Below are positions 15,361 through 22,042 of a stretch of DNA of 64,000 bases, piece by piece (within the stretch, counting starts at the first letter, position 1; each line of letters begins with the position of its first letter). Source of the stretch: Flavobacterium sp. (GTDB lineage Bacteria; Bacteroidota; Bacteroidia; Flavobacteriales; Flavobacteriaceae). Below the pieces are notes generated by a model that saw only the letters and a program-made list of their open reading frames with translations, made no database searches and had not been told where the DNA came from. The stretch covers positions 1 to 64,000 of the forward strand of contig JAIXSK010000017.1 in the NCBI GenBank assembly GCA_027484725.1, read 5' to 3'. Made by a program: the position numbers and the translations under genes.

Positions 15361-15398
15361 GGTTTAGGCCGTGGACGCGATTGTCCAAGGCCTAAACC
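15361..15398 (-). terminator. Terminator or attenuator hairpin between rplL and rpoB
   Basis: An inverted repeat of 10 bp (GGTTTAGGCC with GGCCTAAACC) plus 5 bp (TGGAC with GTCCA), with one mismatch between the stems and a 6-nt loop, lies 24 bases after the rplL stop. On the minus strand it is followed by ATTTTT. Because rpoBC lie directly downstream, partial read-through is likely. Confidence 0.75.
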
Positions 15399-15421
15399 TA
15401 GTTTTTTAAACTGTATGAAAC

Positions 15422-15805
15422 TTATTTAAGCTCTACTACAGCTCCTGCTTCTTCTAAAGCTTTCTTAAGACCTTCAGCCTCATCTTTAGAAACTCCTTCT
15501 TTTACATTTGTAGGAGCAGCATCAACTAAATCTTTTGCTTCTTTAAGTCCTAGACCAGTCAATTCTTTAACTGCTTTAACAACTCCTAATTTAGAAGCAC
15601 CAGCATCTTTCAATACTACAGTGAATTCAGTTTGCTCTTCAGCAGCACCAGCATCACCACCACCAGCAGCTGGACCAGCAGCTACGGCTACTGCAGCAGC
15701 AGCAGGCTCAATACCGTACTCTTCTTTAAGGATTGTAGCAAGTTCGTTAACTTCTTTTACAGTCAAGTTAACTAATTGTTCTGCGAATTGTTTCAAATCT
15801 GCCAT
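15422..15805 (-). CDS. rplL: Ribosomal protein bL12 (L7/L12)
   Basis: This 127-residue stalk protein of the 50S subunit recruits translational GTPases. The N-terminal dimerisation helix ([18 protein letters not shown]), an Ala/Gly-rich hinge at about residues 34-55, and the C-terminal domain with [19 protein letters not shown] are all clear. Alanine richness of the hinge is typical. It follows rplJ by 98 bases; L10 and L12 form the stalk complex together. Confidence 0.99.
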   Translation of the reverse strand: MADLKQFAEQLVNLTVKEVNELATILKEEYGIEPAAAAVAVAAGPAAGGGDAGAAEEQTEFTVVLKDAGASKLGVVKAVKELTGLGLKEAKDLVDAAPTNVKEGVSKDEAEGLKKALEEAGAVVELK

Positions 15806-15903
15806 TTTTTCTATCGTTTTTAATAGTTTGTAAAATATAATTTATTTAAGTGCGCGCGTGGGCCATGTCGTCTGTGACGTTTAGAGTTTGAGGTATCAAA
15901 CTT

Positions 15904-16419
15904 TTAACGCTCAGACAATGTTTTAACAATTCCAGCGATTTTTCCACCACCTGATTTAAGGGCAGAAACAACATTTTTAGCCGGAGATTGTAGAATTCCA
16001 ATGATTTCACCAATCACTTCTTCTTTCGATTTAAGAGCGATGAGTGCATCTAATTGGTTGTCACCAATAAATACCGCTTGGTGAATGTAAGCTCCTTTAA
16101 GGATAGGCTTATCAGACTTTTTGCGGAATTCTTTGATGATTTTTGCTGGAGCATTCCCATTTTCTGCAATCAGAATTGAGGTGTTTCCTTTAAGCACTGA
16201 TGACAAATCGCCATAGTCGTTATCAGAAGCCTCCATGGCTTTCTCAAGCAAAGTGTTTTTAACTACTGCCAATTGAATTCCCGCTTTGAAACAAGCTCTT
16301 CTAAGGTTAGAAGTAGTTTCTGCGTTCAAACCAGAAATATCTGCAATGTACATTACATTGGTTTCGGCTAATTGTGCAGTTAAATCTTCAATAACTCTTG
16401 ATTTTTCTTCTCTAGTCAT
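15904..16419 (-). CDS. rplJ: Ribosomal protein uL10
   Basis: At 171 residues this is the normal length for L10, the base of the L12 stalk. The N-terminal MTREEKSRVIEDLTAQL and ADISGLNAETTSNLR regions and the C-terminal helix that binds L12 dimers are present. It sits in the standard rplK-rplA-rplJ-rplL order. In many bacteria L10 or the L10-L12 complex represses its own mRNA. I see only a 22-base gap to rplA, so any such site would be small or inside rplA. Confidence 0.98.
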   Translation of the reverse strand: MTREEKSRVIEDLTAQLAETNVMYIADISGLNAETTSNLRRACFKAGIQLAVVKNTLLEKAMEASDNDYGDLSSVLKGNTSILIAENGNAPAKIIKEFRKKSDKPILKGAYIHQAVFIGDNQLDALIALKSKEEVIGEIIGILQSPAKNVVSALKSGGGKIAGIVKTLSER

Positions 16420-16441
16420 AATACTAATGTTTAACTACCAA

Positions 16442-17131
16442 TTATACTGCTTTCGGATCTAAGGCAATCGCAGGGCTCATAGTACTTGACAAGTGAATAG
16501 ACTTGATGTAAGTACCTTTTGCAGCAGTTGGCTTTAGTTTGATTAATGTTTGAATGATTTCATGAGCATTGTCTGCAATTTTATCAGCTTCGAAAGATAC
16601 TCTTCCGATACCTGCGTGAACAATACCTGTTTTGTCAACTTTGAAGTCAATTTTACCTGACTTAACTTCTTGAACAGCTTTACCTACATCCATGGTTACA
16701 GTACCTGTTTTAGGGTTTGGCATCAATCCGCGAGGACCCAATACACGACCCAGAGGACCTAATTTACCCATAACAGCTGGCATCGTGATGATGACATCAA
16801 TATCAGTCCAACCGTCTTTGATTTTTTGGAGGTAGTCATCTAAACCTACGTGGTCAGCACCCGCAGCTTTAGCTTCAGCTTCTTTATCTGGAGTAACAAG
16901 AGCCAAAACTCTTACATCTTTACCTGTACCGTGCGGCAAGGTAACCACTCCTCTAACCATTTGATTCGCTTTTCTCGGATCAACACCCAACTTAACTGCG
17001 ATATCAACAGACTCATCAAATTTTGCAGAAGCAACAACTTTCAATAAAGATGAAGCATCTTTTAATGAATACAATTTGTTTTTCTCAATTTTTGAAGCAG
17101 CCTCTTTTTGCTTTTTAGTCAATTTTGCCAT
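16442..17131 (-). CDS. rplA: Ribosomal protein uL1
   Basis: The 229-residue protein forms the mobile L1 stalk, which helps E-site tRNA leave the ribosome. Family marks include [12 protein letters not shown], the loop [20 protein letters not shown], and a C-terminal [16 protein letters not shown]. The start ATG is 9 bases after the rplK stop, the usual operon arrangement. L1 is a known autoregulator of rplKA in other bacteria. Confidence 0.99.
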   Translation of the reverse strand: MAKLTKKQKEAASKIEKNKLYSLKDASSLLKVVASAKFDESVDIAVKLGVDPRKANQMVRGVVTLPHGTGKDVRVLALVTPDKEAEAKAAGADHVGLDDYLQKIKDGWTDIDVIITMPAVMGKLGPLGRVLGPRGLMPNPKTGTVTMDVGKAVQEVKSGKIDFKVDKTGIVHAGIGRVSFEADKIADNAHEIIQTLIKLKPTAAKGTYIKSIHLSSTMSPAIALDPKAV

Positions 17132-17140
17132 GTCTATCCC

Positions 17141-17581
17141 TTATTTTAGAGGAGAATCTCCAGTTACAGTTATACCCATTGATCTGGCTGTACCAGCAAT
17201 CATGCTCATAGCAGATTCAATAGTGAACGCATTCAAATCAACCATTTTATCATCTGCAATGGTTCTGATTTGATCCCAAGTAACGCTAGCTACTTTCTTA
17301 CGATTTGGTTCTCCGGATCCTGACTTCAATTTGGCAGCATCTAACAGCTGTACAGCTGCAGGCGGTGTTTTAACGACGAAATCAAATGATTTGTCTTTGT
17401 AAACTGTAATTTGCACAGGGCAAACTTTGCCGGCTTTATCTTGAGTTCTCGCATTAAATTGCTTACAGAACTCCATGATGTTAACCCCAGCAGCTCCCAA
17501 AGCAGGTCCAACCGGTGGCGATGGATTCGCAGCACCTCCCTTAACTTGTAGTTTAACTACTTTACTAATTTCTTTAGCCAT
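17141..17581 (-). CDS. rplK: Ribosomal protein uL11
   Basis: The 146-residue L11 binds the GTPase-associated centre of 23S rRNA. The N-terminal [20 protein letters not shown] and the C-terminal rRNA-binding part with [12 protein letters not shown] are diagnostic. It lies 63 bases downstream of nusG and begins the rplKAJL set. Confidence 0.99.
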   Translation of the reverse strand: MAKEISKVVKLQVKGGAANPSPPVGPALGAAGVNIMEFCKQFNARTQDKAGKVCPVQITVYKDKSFDFVVKTPPAAVQLLDAAKLKSGSGEPNRKKVASVTWDQIRTIADDKMVDLNAFTIESAMSMIAGTARSMGITVTGDSPLK

Positions 17582-17644
17582 TTCTAAAAAATTTTACATC
17601 GATCAATTGGAAGCGATTGATGTGAGTTATATGTAACAAAAAAA

Positions 17645-18196
17645 TTATACTTTTTCAACTTGCATAAAACTGAGTTCAAGCGGTGTTTTTCTTCCGAAAA
17701 TTTTCACCATTACCTCAAGCTTACGCTTTTCTTCGTTGATTTTTTCAACCGATCCGTTGAATCCGTTGAAAGGACCGTCAATTACTTTTACGGTTTCACC
17801 AATAGTAAACGGTATAGACTGGTGGTCTGTTTTTACAGCCAACTCATCTACTTTACCCAGCATGCGGTTAACTTCGGACATTCTGAGTGGCACCGGATCA
17901 CCTCCTTTGGTTTCACCTAAAAATCCGATTACTCCTGTAATAGATTTAATAATGTGAGGAATCTCACCAGCTAGGTTTGCTTCAATCATTACATAACCCG
18001 GAAAATACACTCTATCTTTAGTGATTTTCTTTCCGTCGCGTACTTGCACCACTTTTTCAGTTGGCACCAATACTTGAGAAATGTAATCAGCCATCCCTAA
18101 GCGGTTGATTTCGGTTTCGATGTAAGCTTTCACTTTGTTTTCTTGGCCGCTTACAGCTCTTACCACATACCATTTTTTCACATTAGTATCTGTCAT
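17645..18196 (-). CDS. nusG: Transcription termination/antitermination factor NusG
   Basis: This is NusG, an RNA polymerase elongation factor. I start at the ATG giving MTDTNVKKWYVVRAVSG; an in-frame GTG lies one codon upstream. The NGN domain covers about residues 8-115 (FPGYVMIEANL, ITGVIGFLG) and a KOW domain follows (IGETVKVIDGPFNGFNG). Length is typical. It follows secE by 10 bases, the standard secE-nusG pair. Confidence 0.98.
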   Translation of the reverse strand: MTDTNVKKWYVVRAVSGQENKVKAYIETEINRLGMADYISQVLVPTEKVVQVRDGKKITKDRVYFPGYVMIEANLAGEIPHIIKSITGVIGFLGETKGGDPVPLRMSEVNRMLGKVDELAVKTDHQSIPFTIGETVKVIDGPFNGFNGSVEKINEEKRKLEVMVKIFGRKTPLELSFMQVEKV

Positions 18197-18206
18197 CACA
18201 AAAGAA

Positions 18207-18401
18207 TTAAGCTTTTATCCAATTAAATATTGCAGCAATAAATTTAGCGCAAACTTCATCAACACCCCATGTTGCCAAAGCAAACAAGACGGAAAATACA
18301 GCCACCACAATAGTCAAACGCTGTACCTCTTCCCAAGCCGGCCAAGTGGTATTGGTTTTTAATTCTTCAAACGCTTCTGATATATAATTAACAATCTTCA
18401 T
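18207..18401 (-). CDS. secE: Preprotein translocase subunit SecE
   Basis: This short SecE (64 residues) has one membrane segment (RLTIVVAVFSVLFALATWG) preceded by an amphipathic helix with the conserved ELKTNTTWPAWEEVQRL pattern. It stabilises SecY in the inner membrane. It lies between tRNA-Trp and nusG, the classical arrangement. Confidence 0.97.
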   Translation of the reverse strand: MKIVNYISEAFEELKTNTTWPAWEEVQRLTIVVAVFSVLFALATWGVDEVCAKFIAAIFNWIKA

Positions 18402-18418
18402 TATATCATGTTTTTTTG

Positions 18419-18489
18419 CACGGGCGGGAGGATTCGAACCACCATCAACGGTTTTGGAGACCGCTATTCTACCCTTGAACTACGCCCGT
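18419..18489 (-). tRNA. tRNA-Trp (anticodon CCA)
   Basis: A 71-nt cloverleaf without encoded CCA has acceptor arms ACGGGCG and CGCCCGT and an anticodon loop CTCCAAA. The discriminator base is G, as expected for tRNA-Trp. It lies between tuf and secE. Confidence 0.96.
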
Positions 18490-18495
18490 AGTAAA

Positions 18496-18530
18496 AGCCA
18501 GCAAGCAACCTAAACGGAAACCTGCTGGCT
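18496..18530 (-). terminator. Hairpin after tuf
   Basis: An 8-bp stem (AGCCAGCA with TGCTGGCT, 19-nt loop) lies 20 bases after the tuf stop and is followed by TTTTAC on the minus strand. It sits just before tRNA-Trp and may be a weak terminator or a processing site. Confidence 0.5.
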
Positions 18531-18550
18531 CTATATTTGGTTAATTATTC

Positions 18551-19738
18551 TTAGTCAAGAATTTCAGTTACCTGACCAGCTCCTACTGTTCTACCACCTT
18601 CACGGATAGCGAAACGCAAACCAACATTAAGAGCGATAGGGCTCAACAACTCAACAGTAATAGTCAAGTTATCTCCTGGCATAACCATTTCTACACCTGC
18701 AGGCAATGAAATGATACCAGTTACGTCAGTTGTACGAACGTAGAATTGTGGACGATAATTATTGTGGAATGGAGTGTGACGTCCACCTTCTTCTTTTTTC
18801 AAGATATAAACCTCAGCTTTGAATTTAGCGTGTGGTTTAACTGAACCTGGTTTACAGATAACCATACCACGACGGATATCAGCTTTGTCAATACCTCTCA
18901 ACAACAAACCTACGTTGTCACCAGCTTCACCACGGTCAAGGATTTTACGGAACATCTCAACTCCAGTAATAGTAGAAGTCAATTTGTCAGCACCCATACC
19001 AATGATTTCAACAGGATCACCAGTGTTGGCAACACCCGTTTCAATACGACCTGTAGCTACAGTACCACGACCAGTAATCGTGAATACGTCTTCAACAGGC
19101 ATCAAGAATGGTTTAGCGTTGTCACGAACCGGCTCTTCAATCCAGTTGTCAACAGCTTCCATCAATTCAATAATTTTAGGAACCCAGTTTGGATCGTTGT
19201 TCAATCCACCCAAAGCAGAACCTTGAACTACAGGACCATTGTCACCATCATATTCGTAGAATGACAACAAGTCACGGATTTCCATTTCAACAAGTTCTAA
19301 CAACTCAGCATCGTCAACCATATCCACTTTATTCATGAATACAACGATTCTAGGAATACCTACCTGACGACCCAAAAGGATGTGCTCACGAGTTTGTGGC
19401 ATAGGACCATCTGTAGCAGCAACTACCAAGATAGCACCGTCCATTTGAGCAGCACCAGTAACCATGTTTTTTACGTAATCCGCGTGACCTGGACAGTCTA
19501 CGTGAGCGTAGTGACGGTTAGCAGTTTCATATTCAACGTGTGAAGTATTAATAGTAATACCTCTTTCTTTTTCTTCTGGAGCATTATCAATCTGATCGAA
19601 AGATTTAGCTTGACAATAACCGGCATCAGACAATACTTTAGTGATTGCAGCAGTTAATGTAGTTTTACCGTGGTCAACGTGACCAATCGTACCAATGTTA
19701 AGGTGTGGCTTGGTACGACTAAAATTTTCTTTTGCCAT
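18551..19738 (-). CDS. tuf: Elongation factor Tu
   Basis: EF-Tu (395 residues) delivers aminoacyl-tRNA to the ribosome as a GTPase. The P-loop GHVDHGKT is at residues 19-26, followed by DCPGH and NKVD motifs and the second and third beta domains ([24 protein letters not shown]). Length is normal. It is flanked by tRNA-Thr(GGT) upstream and tRNA-Trp downstream, so tRNAs and tuf probably come from one transcript. Confidence 0.99.
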   Translation of the reverse strand: MAKENFSRTKPHLNIGTIGHVDHGKTTLTAAITKVLSDAGYCQAKSFDQIDNAPEEKERGITINTSHVEYETANRHYAHVDCPGHADYVKNMVTGAAQMDGAILVVAATDGPMPQTREHILLGRQVGIPRIVVFMNKVDMVDDAELLELVEMEIRDLLSFYEYDGDNGPVVQGSALGGLNNDPNWVPKIIELMEAVDNWIEEPVRDNAKPFLMPVEDVFTITGRGTVATGRIETGVANTGDPVEIIGMGADKLTSTITGVEMFRKILDRGEAGDNVGLLLRGIDKADIRRGMVICKPGSVKPHAKFKAEVYILKKEEGGRHTPFHNNYRPQFYVRTTDVTGIISLPAGVEMVMPGDNLTITVELLSPIALNVGLRFAIREGGRTVGAGQVTEILD

Positions 19739-19796
19739 TTTAATTAATTTTTAATCTTAGTTTATATATAGTGTTCAAAATTCAAAAACGAATTTG

Positions 19797-19868
19797 AGCC
19801 AATGACGGGATTTGAACCCGTGACCTCTTCCTTACCAAGGAAGCACTCTACCCCTGAGCTACACCGGC
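19797..19868 (-). tRNA. tRNA-Thr (anticodon GGT)
   Basis: A 72-nt cloverleaf has acceptor GCCGGTG and an anticodon loop TTGGTAA within CTTCC/GGAAG. It lies 58 bases upstream of tuf. Confidence 0.96.
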
Positions 19869-19913
19869 TTGTGTTTTAAATTCTATAATTCAGAATTTAA
19901 TTTAGCTTGTTTG

Positions 19914-20091
19914 AACTTCGCTTACGCTCAGTTTTTTAGCTACTTTTTGGAGATTTAAACACTTTATATTCAAATCATCCACAGGATTACCTCGCTGACG
20001 CTCGGTGATCCGTAAGGGTGAACCCTTACTGTTTTTTTGCTTTTCAAACCTTTACAAAAGTGAACTTTTGACAGGTTTTCGAGCAAAAAAA
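19914..20091. repeat. Cluster of hairpins between tRNA-Thr(GGT) and tRNA-Tyr
   Basis: Four inverted repeats occur in a row. The first has stem AACT/AGTT around TCGCTTACGCTC (19914-19933). The second has stem GGATTACC/GGTGATCC around TCGCTGACGCTC (19984-20011). The third is GTAAGGG-TGAA-CCCTTAC (20012-20029). The fourth is CAAAAGT-GA-ACTTTTG (20055-20070), nested inside AAACCT/AGGTTT and TTTTTTTGC/GCAAAAAAA, reaching from 20032 to 20091. The first two share nearly the same 12-base loop and the last two share a GTGAAC centre. No gene is visible. Confidence 0.75.
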
Positions 20092-20094
20092 TTG

Positions 20095-20175
20095 TGGGAA
20101 GAGCAGGATTCGAACCTGCGAAGGTTTCCCAACGGATTTACAGTCCGTCCTCGTTGGCCGCTTGAGTATCTTCCC
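20095..20175 (-). tRNA. tRNA-Tyr (anticodon GTA)
   Basis: An 81-nt class II cloverleaf with a long variable arm has acceptor GGGAAGA/TCTTCCC, anticodon loop CTGTAAA and discriminator A. Confidence 0.96.
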
Positions 20176-20199
20176 TAACCTTTTCTATTTTAAAAGCCG

Positions 20200-20273
20200 A
20201 GCCGATGGAGGGACTCGAACCCACGACCTGCTGATTACAAATCAGCTGCTCTAGCCAGCTGAGCTACACCGGC
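20200..20273 (-). tRNA. tRNA-Thr (anticodon TGT)
   Basis: A 74-nt cloverleaf has acceptor GCCGGTG/CATCGGC and an anticodon loop TTTGTAA. It is the first gene after the promoter at 20312-20341. Confidence 0.96.
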
Positions 20274-20282
20274 ATTTACAAT

Positions 20283-20310
20283 AAAAAAAGTCCGCTATTT
20301 CTAACGGACT
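20283..20310 (-). terminator. Terminator after hpf, overlapping the start of the tRNA-tuf transcript
   Basis: The stem AGTCCG/CGGACT with a 10-nt loop is followed by seven Ts on the minus strand, 56 bases beyond the hpf stop. It begins 2 bases downstream of the -7 element of the tRNA promoter. Confidence 0.7.
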
Positions 20311-20311
20311 G

Positions 20312-20341
20312 CAAATGTATAGGATTTTGTTTTTTAAACAA
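20312..20341 (-). promoter_or_regulatory. Promoter of the tRNA-tuf operon
   Basis: On the minus strand TTG (20341-20339), 19 bases, then TACATTTG (20319-20312) match the Bacteroidota vegetative consensus TTG-N19-TAnnTTTG exactly. It lies 39 bases before tRNA-Thr(TGT). Confidence 0.7.
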
Positions 20342-20365
20342 AACATTTTCTATAAAAATTTTTCA

Positions 20366-20668
20366 CTAAATATTGGCTCTGATTTTTTCTTTTCTTTTTA
20401 CCAATAAACGTTCTAAAGATTCTGCTGATAACTCGACTGCTTCTTCAAATGTCTTGCATTGTTTTTTAACAATTAAATCATCACCCGGAACGTGAATTTT
20501 AATCTCGACAATCTTATTTTCTTTATCACTGGTGTTTTCAACTTTCAAAAAAGCATCTGCAGCGACCACTCGGTCATAATATTTTTCTAATTTATCTAAA
20601 CGCTCTTGGATAAAATGAACGAGTTTTTTGTCAATCGTGAAGTTAACAGCATGAACATTTACCTTCAT
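20366..20668 (-). CDS. hpf: Ribosome hibernation promoting factor, short form (HPF/RaiA family)
   Basis: This 100-residue protein has the S30AE fold pattern (VNVHAVNFTIDKKLVHFIQERLDKL, FEEAVELSAESLERLLVKRKEK). Proteins of this family bind the decoding centre of idle ribosomes. It is the short form, without the C-terminal dimerisation domain of long HPF. It begins 33 bases after the recombinase gene, so the two are probably co-transcribed. A terminator follows before the tRNA promoter. Confidence 0.9.
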   Translation of the reverse strand: MKVNVHAVNFTIDKKLVHFIQERLDKLEKYYDRVVAADAFLKVENTSDKENKIVEIKIHVPGDDLIVKKQCKTFEEAVELSAESLERLLVKRKEKIRANI

Positions 20669-20701
20669 AATAAAAAATTTTAGGGTTAAACTTGTAAAGA
20701 A

Positions 20702-21598
20702 CTACTCCCGATTGCGCGGATGGGCATTTCCGTATACTTTTTTAAGTTCAGCCAAACTGCTGTGTGTATATACTTGTGTAGAAGCCAAACTCGAATGCCC
20801 GAGCAATTCTTTTACCGAATTAATGTCTGCCCCGTGGTTGAGCATATGAGTCGCAAACGTGTGACGTAAAATATGCGGACTTTTTTTTGCTTTCTCCGAG
20901 ACATTACTAAAGTAGTGATTAATTAATCTATAAACAAACGAATCATTCAATTTAACGCCACTTTTTGACAAGAAAAAACAGTCAGAATCTTTAACAACTT
21001 CTAAACTAGAACGTTCCAAAAGATACTTTTTAAACTGATCAATAACAACCGGTAAAATCGGAATGATGCGCTCTTTGTTTCGTTTACCCAAAACTTTAAT
21101 AGTGCTTGCACCCAAATCAACACTCGAGGTTTTGAGATGAATCAACTCACTGCGCCGAATTCCGGTGGTGTAAAACAAATCAATGATGAGCTTGTCGCGC
21201 ACACCTTCAAAACCTTCCGGATATAGAATATTGTTGAGTACCAAATCAATCTCTTTTTCTGAAAACGGAATCTGCAACTTCTTAGGTGATTTAAGCGCTT
21301 TGTGCTTCAAGAGCGGACTAGTTTGAATTTGCCCAATCTTGAGCATGAATTTATAGTAGCTTTTGAGCGATGCCACACGGCGATTGACAGAAATATTTGA
21401 CATGCCCGACTCAACCAATTGAACAATCCAACTGCGAATTTGTGGATAATGAACATCGGCCAAAGTTTCTTGATCAAATTCACGCTTAACAAAATCTTCA
21501 AAAACACCCACATCAGCACAATAACCATGAACCGTATGCACCGAATACTTTTTTTCGAGCAGCAAATAATCATGAAATGCTTGTTTAAAATTGTCCAT
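20702..21598 (-). CDS. xerC: Tyrosine recombinase, XerC-like
   Basis: The 298-residue protein has a SAM-like N-terminal DNA-binding domain (about residues 1-90) and a catalytic domain with the full set of active residues: R148 (TTGIRRSEL), K172, H242 and R245 (HILRHTFATHM), H268 (LGHSS) and Y277 (QVYTH). Such enzymes resolve chromosome dimers at dif. No phage or integron parts lie nearby, and the position next to rpsU and hpf speaks for the housekeeping Xer protein. The ATG follows a T-tract that belongs to the rpsU terminator, an unusual arrangement. Confidence 0.9.
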   Translation of the reverse strand: MDNFKQAFHDYLLLEKKYSVHTVHGYCADVGVFEDFVKREFDQETLADVHYPQIRSWIVQLVESGMSNISVNRRVASLKSYYKFMLKIGQIQTSPLLKHKALKSPKKLQIPFSEKEIDLVLNNILYPEGFEGVRDKLIIDLFYTTGIRRSELIHLKTSSVDLGASTIKVLGKRNKERIIPILPVVIDQFKKYLLERSSLEVVKDSDCFFLSKSGVKLNDSFVYRLINHYFSNVSEKAKKSPHILRHTFATHMLNHGADINSVKELLGHSSLASTQVYTHSSLAELKKVYGNAHPRNRE

Positions 21599-21646
21599 AA
21601 AAAAAACCGTTAGCCCAAAGGTATTAAACTTTGTAAACTAACGGTT
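21599..21646 (-). terminator. Terminator of rpsU abutting the xerC start codon
   Basis: The stem AACCGTTAG/CTAACGGTT (9 bp) encloses a second stem CAAAG/CTTTG and is followed on the minus strand by eight Ts. The very next bases are the ATG of the recombinase gene. Confidence 0.75.
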
Positions 21647-21667
21647 CTATGACTCAAAAAGTTACTA

Positions 21668-21862
21668 CTAACTTTCGATGCTGTCTTTCAATCTTTGAAT
21701 GTACGCCGCTTTTTGAATTTTCATTCTGTGCGTTACTGAAGGTTTAATGAAAGCCTGACGAGCGCGCAACTGACGAACAGTTCCGGTTTTATCAAATTTT
21801 CTTTTGTAGCGCTTTAAAGCTCTATCAATGTTTTCTCCGTCTTTAATGGGTATAATTAACAT
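21668..21862 (-). CDS. rpsU: Ribosomal protein bS21
   Basis: This is bS21 of the small subunit (64 residues), a basic protein with the pattern IPIKDGENIDRALKRYKRKF and a Lys/Arg-rich C-terminus. In Flavobacterium bS21 is known to help bury the anti-Shine-Dalgarno end of 16S rRNA, so most mRNAs are read without SD pairing. This gene carries a strong SD (21869-21881), consistent with control of rpsU by bS21-free ribosomes. A -7-like TACATTTG lies at 21892-21899. Confidence 0.98.
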   Translation of the reverse strand: MLIIPIKDGENIDRALKRYKRKFDKTGTVRQLRARQAFIKPSVTHRMKIQKAAYIQRLKDSIES

Positions 21863-21868
21863 AATGCA

Positions 21869-21881
21869 GACACCTCCTCTC
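21869..21881 (-). promoter_or_regulatory. Strong Shine-Dalgarno site of rpsU
   Basis: GAGAGGAGGTGTC on the minus strand contains GGAGGTG, fully complementary to the 16S 3' end, 8 bases before the ATG. None of the other starts I inspected closely in this window has comparable complementarity. Confidence 0.85.
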
Positions 21882-21891
21882 GTTAAGGCCG

Positions 21892-21899
21892 CAAATGTA
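21892..21899 (-). promoter_or_regulatory. Putative -7 promoter element of rpsU
   Basis: TACATTTG on the minus strand matches TAnnTTTG and lies 29 bases before the rpsU ATG in an AT-rich stretch. No clear TTG is found at the proper distance upstream, so this is tentative. Confidence 0.4.
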
Positions 21900-21942
21900 C
21901 AATTAATTTTAAATTATGATTATAAATTTTAAAATATTTTTT

Positions 21943-22042
21943 GGGGCGCGCCGGCGATTCAAAATCCATTACCAAAAAAACAGCCGTTTCGCCGTCGGGC
22001 TTTACGCGGTGCGCGGCACCCAGCTTCCATCCCTCGCGCAGA
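21943..22042 (+). repeat. Intergenic repeat family A, copy 1
   Basis: This GC-rich element in an AT-rich background has the family A landmarks in order: GGGCGCGCC, then GTCGGGCTTTACGC, then a variable part, then CATCCCTCGCGCAGATC. It ends exactly at the stop codon of the neighbouring lipoprotein gene. The other copies are at 27446-27532 (minus) and 51658-51780 (plus). Confidence 0.7.

Noticed and set aside
19869..20094. A fifth tRNA between tRNA-Thr(GGT) and tRNA-Tyr
   Set aside because: The hairpins do not form a cloverleaf, and no TTCGAAT-type T-loop or anticodon arm is found on either strand.
20702..21598. Tyrosine recombinase considered as a phage or integron integrase
   Set aside because: No phage genes, attachment repeats or attC sites are nearby; length and neighbours fit the housekeeping Xer protein.
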